The notes under the pieces were generated by a model, which saw only the letters and a program-made list of their open reading frames with translations, was not told where the DNA came from and did not search any database. From the NCBI GenBank assembly GCA_020050965.1, contig JAGVJV010000107.1, positions 1 to 5,758 on the forward strand: 5,758 nucleotides of DNA, written 5' to 3'. The stretch is from Parachlamydiales bacterium (GTDB taxonomy: Bacteria > Chlamydiota > Chlamydiia > Chlamydiales > Rhabdochlamydiaceae). Position numbers and translations under genes: made by a program. Below, in pieces: positions 1 through 5,712 of this stretch; positions within the stretch are counted from its first letter, which is position 1, and every line of letters begins with the position of its first letter.

Positions 1-1188
1 CCCTGTATCATTTTCATCGATGAGATCGACGCTGTTGGGCGCCATCGCGGCGCTGGTATTGGCGGCGGCCACGATGAACGGGAACAGACCCTTAACCAGC
101 TTCTCGTTGAGATGGATGGTTTTGACACCGTAGAAGGGGTGATCCTGATCGCTGCAACCAACCGCCCCGACGTCCTCGATAAAGCGCTCCTCCGTCCTGG
201 CCGATTTGATAGAAGAATCGTTGTCGACCTGCCCGATATTAAAGGACGCTACGAGATCCTCAAAGTGCATGCCCGCAAGATTAAACTCGATTCTAAAGTC
301 GACCTGATGATCATCGCTCGCAACACCCCAGGAGCTTCTGGTGCAGACCTCGCTAACATCCTCAACGAGGCAGCATTACTCGCCGCACGTAAAGGGCGTA
401 ACGCTGTCACCCAGCAAGAGGCTAATGAAGCCTGCGATAAGGTCCGCTATGGAAAAGAGCGCCGATCCCTCGAACTCGACAACCAAGAAAAACGGACCAC
501 CGCAATCCACGAATCGGGCCATGCCATCGTCGCACTTTTCGTCAAGCACAGCGATCCTGTCGATAAAGTGACCATTATTCCCCGCGGCCTATCTCTCGGC
601 GCGACCCATTTCATGCCGAAGAAGAACCGGGTAAGCTACTGGAAAAAAGAGCTCCTCGACCAGCTCGCCGTCCTAATGGGCGGACGCATTGCCGAAGACC
701 TATTCGTAGGAGACATTTCCAGCGGCGCGCAAATGGACATCACCCAAGCGACCCGCCTTGCCCGCAGCATGGTCTGCGAGTGGGGAATGACCGATGCCCT
801 CGGAACTGTCGCCTATGATGAGCGCTCTGATAGCGGCCAATATCTGGGCATGAGCCAGCATGAAAAGAATTACTCAGAAGAGACTGCTAAGCACATTGAT
901 GAAGAGGTGCGCCGCATCCTTAATGAGGCCAATATCAAAGCGACTGAGATCATTAAAGCCAATTCTGAAAAGCTGATCCTGATGACAGACATGCTGATGG
1001 AGTTCGAGACACTTGACCGTCAAGACGTGCTCGATATCATGGAGAACAAGTGGGACATCGAGAAGAAGCGCAAGCGTCAAAAAGACGATGCCGATCGCGC
1101 TAAGAGCCAGGCTCCACCGCCACCTCCTAGTCCCATTGCTGATAAGCCCCTCGATCTTCCCCCTAATCCGACTCCTCAAGGCACCTAA
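1..1188 (+). CDS. ftsH: ATP-dependent zinc metalloprotease FtsH, C-terminal 395 residues (5' end outside window)
   Basis: FtsH is a membrane-anchored hexameric AAA+ protease that unfolds and degrades membrane and short-lived cytosolic proteins. The reading frame is open from base 1, so the transmembrane segments, Walker A and first half of the ATPase lie upstream. Numbering from the first codon here, the Walker B strand (IIFIDEID) is at residues 3-10. The second region of homology spans about residues 51-72, with arginine fingers R65 and R68 in LLRPGRFD. The M41 peptidase domain follows: the zinc motif HESGH is at residues 170-174 (catalytic E171) and the probable third zinc ligand is D246 in SGAQMDI. 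The region around SMVCEWGM is typical of the family. After the helical peptidase domain comes a charged stretch (KKRKRQKDD) and a proline-rich tail with a run of five prolines, ending PTPQGT. All visible catalytic residues are intact, so the enzyme should be active. The tail resembles that of chlamydial FtsH as I remember it. Confidence 0.97.
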   Translation, partial: PCIIFIDEIDAVGRHRGAGIGGGHDEREQTLNQLLVEMDGFDTVEGVILIAATNRPDVLDKALLRPGRFDRRIVVDLPDIKGRYEILKVHARKIKLDSKVDLMIIARNTPGASGADLANILNEAALLAARKGRNAVTQQEANEACDKVRYGKERRSLELDNQEKRTTAIHESGHAIVALFVKHSDPVDKVTIIPRGLSLGATHFMPKKNRVSYWKKELLDQLAVLMGGRIAEDLFVGDISSGAQMDITQATRLARSMVCEWGMTDALGTVAYDERSDSGQYLGMSQHEKNYSEETAKHIDEEVRRILNEANIKATEIIKANSEKLILMTDMLMEFETLDRQDVLDIMENKWDIEKKRKRQKDDADRAKSQAPPPPPSPIADKPLDLPPNPTPQGT

Positions 1189-1215
1189 GAGATGTTTTTA
1201 TACCCAAATTCGCTC

Positions 1216-1264
1216 AAAAGCCTTCCAATAGGCAGCTTTCAATCCCGCCTATTGGAAGGCTTTT
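1216..1264 (+). terminator. Possible intrinsic terminator of ftsH (inner stem of the inverted repeat)
   Basis: The inner, perfectly paired 14-bp stem (GCCTTCCAATAGGC at 1220-1233 with 1247-1260) is preceded by four A (1216-1219) and followed by four T (1261-1264). It starts about 30 bp after the ftsH stop. Because A4 and T4 flank the stem it is symmetrical and could also work on the - strand. The T-tract is short and is itself paired in the longer hairpin, so termination may be weak. Confidence 0.5.
1254..1259 (+). promoter_or_regulatory. Ribosome binding site of the glycosyltransferase gene, inside the hairpin
   Basis: GGAAGG lies 7 nt upstream of the GTG at 1267, a good Shine-Dalgarno match at normal spacing, and is the main support for that start. 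It belongs to the 3' arm of the inverted repeat. In any transcript reading through from ftsH it would pair with CCTTCC at 1221-1226 and be hidden from ribosomes. Confidence 0.6.
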
Positions 1265-1266
1265 GA

Positions 1267-2337
1267 GTGAACTTGGGTATAACCACGGCGATCGCACTGA
1301 TCGCCTGCCATGGTGCTTCTGCCGATCATTTTTCAGTCTTTGCCCAAAAATTATTGGATGAGGGCTATCAAGTTCAGATCTATGCTTCAGAGCATGCCGT
1401 CAAAAAATTCCAAGACAGAAATATCCCGATCACAATGGTCTTTGAAAGAGATGAGGTGCAAAAAATTGCTGAGGCTTGCCAATGCTCAGTTGTCCTAACC
1501 GATGTGGGCAGTCCAACCGATATCGCCCTCCAAAAGGCCTTTGCTGGTCGTGCGATGGCCTATTACGATAATCCAGAGCCCGTTGTGCCTGGTGGGTATT
1601 CCGACGTAGCGAACGAAGTGATGCAATTAGCCGAAAAAGTGCTCTTTGCAAATGCCAACCTCGCAAACAACCCATTAATGGATGTTCCGCTGGAAAAAAG
1701 GGTCGGCATCGGCTATTACCCCGTTGCCCAAGCCGAGAAAATTGCGGGCCGCAGAGCTGCAGAAGGGGGGACAATGCGAAAGCGCTGGTTTGAGCAGCAA
1801 GGAATAGAGGATCGAGGGCAGAAACTGCTTGTTTACTTTGGGGGAAATAATGAGGAGTATTTCACTAAAGCATTTCCGGCGTTCCTCGAATTTTTGGAAC
1901 AGGATTTGCCGGGCTATATTTTTATCCTCCAACAGCACCCAGCTGCCAAAGGTAAACAGCAATACAGCCCTAAACTAGTCCTCTCTGATTGGACAACAGA
2001 TGATATTTCAGTCATCGCTGACGGTGCCCTCTACTACCAAACCAGCATGGGTCCTCAGTTGGCTCTGACAGGCATTCCGATCGTTCAAGTCGGCCATCAA
2101 ACCTATGAAGATGTGATGGTCCGAAGTGGGATTTGTCCTTCGGTGACCAAGCGCGAAGAATTTACAGAGACTCTCCAAAATTTAAAATTGAGCGACGACA
2201 AAGAATCGATTTACCTGAGTATTGGTATTCGAGAGGATTGGCTTGAACGATTAAAATCAGAAATCAATTTGAGGCGCCATCCTCATATACGTCCCAATCT
2301 TTGCGCGCTGAACTCACATCAAATAGATCGTGAATAA
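1267..2337 (+). CDS. GT-B glycosyltransferase-like protein, specificity unknown
   Basis: This 356-residue soluble protein has no signal peptide or membrane segment and the two-domain look of a GT-B sugar-nucleotide enzyme. The N-terminal Rossmann half starts with a hydrophobic strand and turn (IALIACHG, residues 9-16), then ADHF and a helix leading to EGYQVQIYAS (32-41). A second strand ends in VVLTDVGSP (75-83). The C-terminal half opens with LLVYFGGNN (187-195), followed by ILQQHP (220-225). Residues 251-274 (ADGALYYQTS, then LTGIPIV) resemble the donor-nucleotide pocket of LpxB, MurG and UDP-GlcNAc 2-epimerase-like folds. I cannot assign a family or acceptor. Start: GTG 1267 is chosen because GGAAGG precedes it by 7 nt; TTG 1273 is possible but lacks comparable spacing. 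The start lies inside the inverted repeat, suggesting control by RNA structure. The last 24 codons overlap the convergent MORN gene, and the tail after LRR (about 336) looks non-conserved. Confidence 0.8.
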   Translation: MNLGITTAIALIACHGASADHFSVFAQKLLDEGYQVQIYASEHAVKKFQDRNIPITMVFERDEVQKIAEACQCSVVLTDVGSPTDIALQKAFAGRAMAYYDNPEPVVPGGYSDVANEVMQLAEKVLFANANLANNPLMDVPLEKRVGIGYYPVAQAEKIAGRRAAEGGTMRKRWFEQQGIEDRGQKLLVYFGGNNEEYFTKAFPAFLEFLEQDLPGYIFILQQHPAAKGKQQYSPKLVLSDWTTDDISVIADGALYYQTSMGPQLALTGIPIVQVGHQTYEDVMVRSGICPSVTKREEFTETLQNLKLSDDKESIYLSIGIREDWLERLKSEINLRRHPHIRPNLCALNSHQIDRE

Positions 2338-3493
2338 AGTTTCCTTCCATAGGAGGCCGGCCAATATAGGTCATTTTGCCAAACCCATGTTTTTTCCCTT
2401 TCTCGAACCCACCTACATATTTAGATCCATTTTTCAAAAATAAGGTTCCTTGACCATCGGGCAGTTCATTCAGACATTCACCAACATATTTATCGCCGTT
2501 TTTATAAAAGATTCTCCCCTCTTTGCAGGTGAATCGACCAGATAGAAATTCTCCTACATATTGGTCCTCATTAGCAGAATAGAGGGTTCCTTTTCCGTGG
2601 GGCTTTCCTTCATTAAACGTTCCAACGTATTTCCCTCCATTTTTGTAGCTGAGAGTACCTTCTCCATGGGGCAATTCCCCAAAGAATCCTCCCACATAGA
2701 CATCACCGTTTGCATATGTAAGGGTGCCAGTTCCTATACCATCTATGTAGGTCGCTTCCAACTTATCTTCAGTTGCATACTTGATCAACAATTGGCCGTC
2801 ACCCTTAGCATTTTGATATTTCAATTCCAAAACAGCGCCATCACTTTTTCGAATCAGAGTCCCTTGACCCATGCTGACGTCATCTACGAAGTTTCCGACA
2901 AATTTGTCCCCATTTTTTAAGAAAACTGTTCCCAAGCCATGCCTTTTCCCTCTTACGAATGGACCTACATAGGTATCTCCATTTTTATCAATGAGAGTTC
3001 CTTCACCATGTCTTTGCCCATCAACCAAAGGGCCCTCATATTCTTCTTCCTGAAGAGGGAGCGCATCCGATTCAGTTGCTACCCCATCTGCTCTTGCAAT
3101 TTTATTTGCCGGCTGAATTTCCTTATCTTTGTCTTCGTCAGCCTCTTTACGGCCTCTTTTATGGATAGGTGTGGTCTTAGTTTTCTCAACCACCAATAGA
3201 CCATCATAGGCCTCCTCTTGCGGAACTAATTCCGTAGCAATCCCATGTGCTTTTGCAATTTTACTTGCCGGCTCCATTTCCTTGTATTGGTTGTGGTCAT
3301 CTTTTTTACGGCCTCTTTTATTGATAGGTGTAGCTTTTTCCAGTGTTCGAGGTGTTTTGGTTTTCCCATTGGTGCGTGTTGCACTCTCAAATGTTTGAGT
3401 TAATTTTGATTTGGGAGTGCGTTTTGTCGGTTGACCGTTTGGAGTTACAGGTAGAAAGGGTTTTCGGGTAGAAGAAGTAGGCGCATTATACAT
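2264..3493 (-). CDS. MORN-repeat protein with basic RGRK-motif N-terminus; candidate host-directed protein
   Basis: The frame can start at TTG 3523 (419 aa) or ATG 3493 (409 aa). I prefer the ATG because AAGGA sits 4 nt before it, whereas the TTG has no ribosome binding site. Numbering from the TTG, residues 11-63 are rich in T, P, K and S with several TP pairs. Residues 64-116 and 117-169 form a tandem duplication of 53 residues, each copy carrying KRGRK and an acidic end (EEAYDG / EEEYEG). From residue 162 about ten MORN repeats of 20-24 residues follow (consensus YVGxFxxGxxHGxGTLxxKNGDK), beginning near 162, 185, 208, 231, 255, 276, 299, 322, 346 and 369. Those at 231 and 255 are degenerate. 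MORN repeats mediate protein or membrane-lipid contacts and are common in chlamydia-like bacteria. There is no signal peptide, transmembrane segment or catalytic domain. Type III secretion and nuclear targeting are inferences only. The gene lies 64 bp after the OMP gene stop and overlaps the convergent glycosyltransferase gene by 74 bp. Confidence 0.88.
   Translation of the reverse strand: MYNAPTSSTRKPFLPVTPNGQPTKRTPKSKLTQTFESATRTNGKTKTPRTLEKATPINKRGRKKDDHNQYKEMEPASKIAKAHGIATELVPQEEAYDGLLVVEKTKTTPIHKRGRKEADEDKDKEIQPANKIARADGVATESDALPLQEEEYEGPLVDGQRHGEGTLIDKNGDTYVGPFVRGKRHGLGTVFLKNGDKFVGNFVDDVSMGQGTLIRKSDGAVLELKYQNAKGDGQLLIKYATEDKLEATYIDGIGTGTLTYANGDVYVGGFFGELPHGEGTLSYKNGGKYVGTFNEGKPHGKGTLYSANEDQYVGEFLSGRFTCKEGRIFYKNGDKYVGECLNELPDGQGTLFLKNGSKYVGGFEKGKKHGFGKMTYIGRPPMEGNFIHDLFDVSSARKDWDVYEDGASN
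3064..3382 (-). repeat. Tandem duplication of 159 bp (53 codons) within the MORN gene
   Basis: The two copies meet near 3223 and the outer limits are approximate. Landmarks recur at exactly 159 bp: TTGCAAT at 3094 and 3253, and ACGGCCTCTTTTAT at 3149 and 3308. Over 89 aligned bases (3091-3179 against 3250-3338) I count 18 mismatches and no gaps, about 80 percent identity. The unit is in frame and encodes a TPI(N/H)KRGRK motif, a charged linker, a KIA-x-A helix and the beginning of a MORN repeat. The duplication therefore copied the basic motif and left a single-strand MORN remnant (residues 106-111) in the upstream protein copy. Confidence 0.85.
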
Positions 3494-3497
3494 ATTT

Positions 3498-3502
3498 TCC
3501 TT
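3498..3502 (-). promoter_or_regulatory. Ribosome binding site favouring ATG 3493 for the MORN gene
   Basis: AAGGA on the - strand ends 4 nt before the ATG. The upstream TTG at 3523 is preceded by TATAAATTC and has no purine-rich motif at a usable distance, so this site decides the start. Confidence 0.55.
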
Positions 3503-3557
3503 GGAATTATAGAATGATGCCAAGAATTTATACGAGACTTACATTTTAAGCAATCTT

Positions 3558-4574
3558 TCAAAAATCAAGCTGAGCCTTAACTGTGAGTCCTTGGTAATAG
3601 AATTCCCAGACTGGAAAACCAGAAGAGGCGAGCTGCGGTTGAATGTAGTTGGTCATGATCTCCCATCCGACAAATAAATCGAGATGATAGCTATCGCAAA
3701 AATAGGTGCCCCAACCTATTCCAGCCCCTCCATCGTACATGATTTGAGTTTCGAAAGGGAAGTTGTGGTTGGTTTCTGTATTGATGATACCAGGGAAGCC
3801 CACTTGGGGAACAGCTGGATAATTTGTTACAACGCGGTATTTATTTTCGCGAGCATAATGGGGGAAAATACCTGCTCTACCACTGGCATATATACCACAC
3901 CATAGAAGAGCTTGGATGTCAGCTCCAATATAGGGTCCTATACCCCACATATGTGTCTTGGTGAACTGCGTCCCTTGAGGAAGGCCTCCAATCAAATCGA
4001 AATAAAAGTCGCTTCCCTGAGAGGCCCACCAAGCTTTTACTCCAATAAAAGGTTTAACGACTATCCGCTTACTTAAGTACATGGCTCTTCCGCCGACCGC
4101 CTGGAGGAAATCGAGGTTTAATTTTTGAACCGATTTAAGCGAGTTCGAGAAAATAGGATAGATGATAGGAATCCGTTTTGTGACGATAACCTCATCTGGA
4201 CCAGCATTGAAATGATTGGTGCTCGTGTGATGCAACCATGTGTATTCGACATTAAAATTCCAGTGATCAAATTGTGGGAAGGCAAGGCCAAGAGAAACCT
4301 TGAATCCTGGGCGGTAGCCTTGCTCGTGTGACAGCAGAAAGAGATTGGTGGTATCTCCAACTGTTCTGACTCCTGTCGCAACTTGTGCGAGAGAGTCGTA
4401 GTTGACTTCCCAATAGAGGAATTGCCCTGCGAGAGAAATTTCCATGCAGCAATCGCCTAAATCATAGAGACCGGGATAAAAATAGCCCACAGGCAGCTGG
4501 CAGGATTCAACCGGCTCTTGAGCGGAAGCCAATAGGGGTAAACTTGTTGCGATTAAAGCTACTGTTTTTTTCAT
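3558..4574 (-). CDS. MOMP-like / Lpg1974-type outer membrane beta-barrel protein (paralog A)
   Basis: This 338-residue outer-membrane protein is probably a porin of the large MOMP-like family of environmental chlamydiae, related to the Lpg1974/Legionella_OMP family. A signal peptide (MKKT, hydrophobic core, ASA) is predicted to be cut after residue 18. The mature N-terminus has C25 and a C42-C43 pair before GQFLYW (50-55), the first barrel strand. The rest shows alternating aromatic and hydrophobic strands with G/W/Y-rich turns. Near the end YFCDSYHLDLFVGWE matches the equivalent stretch of the upstream paralog. The protein ends in LDF, with the C-terminal phenylalanine typical of barrels inserted by the BAM machinery. 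The cysteines could form disulfide cross-links in the envelope, as known for chlamydial MOMP; that is inference here. The start is supported by AGGAG 8 nt before the ATG, overlapping the upstream stop. Pore activity and substrate are unknown. Confidence 0.87.
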   Translation of the reverse strand: MKKTVALIATSLPLLASAQEPVESCQLPVGYFYPGLYDLGDCCMEISLAGQFLYWEVNYDSLAQVATGVRTVGDTTNLFLLSHEQGYRPGFKVSLGLAFPQFDHWNFNVEYTWLHHTSTNHFNAGPDEVIVTKRIPIIYPIFSNSLKSVQKLNLDFLQAVGGRAMYLSKRIVVKPFIGVKAWWASQGSDFYFDLIGGLPQGTQFTKTHMWGIGPYIGADIQALLWCGIYASGRAGIFPHYARENKYRVVTNYPAVPQVGFPGIINTETNHNFPFETQIMYDGGAGIGWGTYFCDSYHLDLFVGWEIMTNYIQPQLASSGFPVWEFYYQGLTVKAQLDF

Positions 4575-4582
4575 CTAATTGG

Positions 4583-4588
4583 CTCCTA
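4583..4588 (-). promoter_or_regulatory. Ribosome binding site of OMP paralog A, overlapping the stop of paralog B
   Basis: TAGGAG on the - strand: its first three bases are the TAG stop of the upstream OMP gene, and AGGAG ends 8 nt before the ATG of the next. The overlap suggests coupled expression of the two genes from one mRNA. Confidence 0.7.
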
Positions 4589-5701
4589 AAAATCTATTCT
4601 TCCACCGACAGTAATTCCATGCATGTTGTAATGCACTAAACCAGGGACATCAATCGCTGTCGGAGAGGCCGGAAAGCCGAGTGTCTCAAAGTGTTGCATG
4701 TAGAACGCATAGGTGAGCGATAAATCGAGATGAATGCGGTCACACCAAAAGTAGCCTCCCCAGCCGAGGCCTATTTCTCCGCCGTGAACTGGCTGTACAT
4801 GTGGAATATGTCCTTTATTTTTTAAGGTAGTATTGTCGGTTGTAAAAGGGGCTGCTGGAAAAGAAATTGTGGTAATTCCTTTATACATCGAGCCATATTG
4901 AACCGAGAGTAAAAGACTTCCAATCACCTCAAATCCCCAAGGGAGAAGGGCGGTTCCGTTAAAGCTTACACATGGTCCAATTGCCCAAGAACGGTGATCC
5001 TGTGACACAAAACCATTTGAAGTAATGGCAATAAAAGGGGGAAGAGGCAAAGGGGAGGTAAGAGCAGAGCAGTCAAGGTCCCATTTCTCAGATGACCAAT
5101 GCAAGCAAAGTCCATAACCGAGATTCATAATGATTCTCTTGCCCATGTAGACCGGTTTATTCGCTGTCAGCGCACCCCAGTTGATATCTAAATGCTGACG
5201 CGATGTGATCTCAGAAAAAACGACGTCTGGCATTGTCGGTGGCCCAAATAGGAGGCTTGGTGCAGCAAAAACAAGCCGAGCCATCTCTCCTGCGCCGGCT
5301 CTTGCATGAAGCGTTGTACGGTTATTCCAGCGGAGGAATTTCAAATCAACTGTTGCTCCGGCAATCTCTATTCCTAGACAAACTCTAAACCCGGGTTTGT
5401 ATGGGGAATTGTGAAAAAAGTTTTTAGTGTTTTGTTCATTAAAAGTAAGTACCTGAGCATAGTTTTGAGCGATATCGAGACCGACGCTCCAGTAAAGAAA
5501 ATCACCGCTTGCATAAACGTCCCATCCACATGAGGGTGAATAATCTGCGGGATAGGGATATCCTGCAGCAATGCAGCAAGGATCTAAAGGCTCTGCTGGG
5601 GTCAGGGGACACTCGCAGCAGGAAAGATCATTTTCTTCAGCAAAGGCCACTGCAGCAAAGCCTAAACTGAAGAAAGTCAAAAGAGTCATTTTTTTAATCA
5701 T
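4586..5701 (-). CDS. Cysteine-rich MOMP-like outer membrane beta-barrel protein (paralog B)
   Basis: This 371-residue paralog of the downstream gene has the same plan. The signal peptide (MIKKM, hydrophobic core, AFA) is probably cut after residue 21. The mature N-terminus is unusually cysteine-rich: C28, C29, C31, C42, C43 and C58 within about 37 residues, mixed with prolines. GDFLYW follows at 66-71, equivalent to GQFLYW in paralog A. The barrel region has the tract GLGWGGYFWCDRIHLDL near the end, matching GIGWGTYFCDSYHLDL in paralog A, and ends GGRIDF with a terminal phenylalanine. Role inferred from the family: a surface porin possibly stabilised by disulfide bonds. The gene begins 9 bp after the stop of another paralog and is followed 11 bp later by paralog A, so it is the middle of at least three tandem copies. 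The start is supported by AAGGAG 5 nt upstream. Confidence 0.88.
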   Translation of the reverse strand: MIKKMTLLTFFSLGFAAVAFAEENDLSCCECPLTPAEPLDPCCIAAGYPYPADYSPSCGWDVYASGDFLYWSVGLDIAQNYAQVLTFNEQNTKNFFHNSPYKPGFRVCLGIEIAGATVDLKFLRWNNRTTLHARAGAGEMARLVFAAPSLLFGPPTMPDVVFSEITSRQHLDINWGALTANKPVYMGKRIIMNLGYGLCLHWSSEKWDLDCSALTSPLPLPPFIAITSNGFVSQDHRSWAIGPCVSFNGTALLPWGFEVIGSLLLSVQYGSMYKGITTISFPAAPFTTDNTTLKNKGHIPHVQPVHGGEIGLGWGGYFWCDRIHLDLSLTYAFYMQHFETLGFPASPTAIDVPGLVHYNMHGITVGGRIDF

Positions 5702-5706
5702 AGTTT

Positions 5707-5712
5707 CTCCTT
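5707..5712 (-). promoter_or_regulatory. Ribosome binding site of OMP paralog B, overlapping the stop of paralog C
   Basis: AAGGAG on the - strand ends 5 nt before the ATG at 5701. Its two A residues are the last bases of the TAA stop of the upstream gene. Confidence 0.75.

Larger units (their letters stand above)
1198..1282. repeat. Long near-perfect inverted repeat between ftsH and the glycosyltransferase gene
   Basis: Two 36-nt arms (1198-1233 and 1247-1282) are reverse complements except at two positions, and are separated by a 13-nt loop (1234-1246). One mismatch would be a G-U pair in the + strand RNA and the other an A-C mismatch. The arm begins TTATACCC and its inner part reads GCCTTCCAATAGGC. 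It fills nearly all of the 78-bp gap after the ftsH stop and extends 16 bp into the next coding region, so that gene's ribosome binding site and GTG start lie in the 3' arm. An RNA made from either strand would fold into a stem of about 36 bp. It could be a compound terminator, a translation-blocking leader or a palindromic mobile/repeat element. No second copy is visible in this window. Confidence 0.9.

Noticed and set aside
874..1179. 101-residue frame on the - strand inside ftsH
   Set aside because: It is antisense to the conserved FtsH C-terminus, has no ribosome binding site of note, and resembles no family I know; it is a by-product of ftsH codon use.
2344..2363. Palindromic GGCCGGCC and nearby CCTTCC/GGAGG as a terminator between the convergent genes
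   Set aside because: It lies inside the MORN coding region, the stem is short, and no T-tract follows on either strand.
2561..2920. 119-residue + strand frame opposite the MORN gene
   Set aside because: It is a shadow of the repeated MORN codons; the - strand frame shows clear periodic repeats, while this one shows no domain.
3506..3511. TATAAT on the - strand just upstream of the MORN ATG as a promoter
   Set aside because: It is a perfect -10 hexamer, but no TTGACA-like -35 lies 16-18 bp upstream, and it would leave a leader of only about 8 nt. Cotranscription with the OMP genes is at least as likely.
3524..3557. Terminator after OMP paralog A
   Set aside because: I see no stem-loop of useful length followed by a T-run in the gap, so readthrough into the MORN gene remains possible.
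4118..4452. Small frames on both strands inside OMP paralog A
   Set aside because: They overlap a paralog with a clear signal peptide and a terminal barrel strand, and carry no recognisable features.
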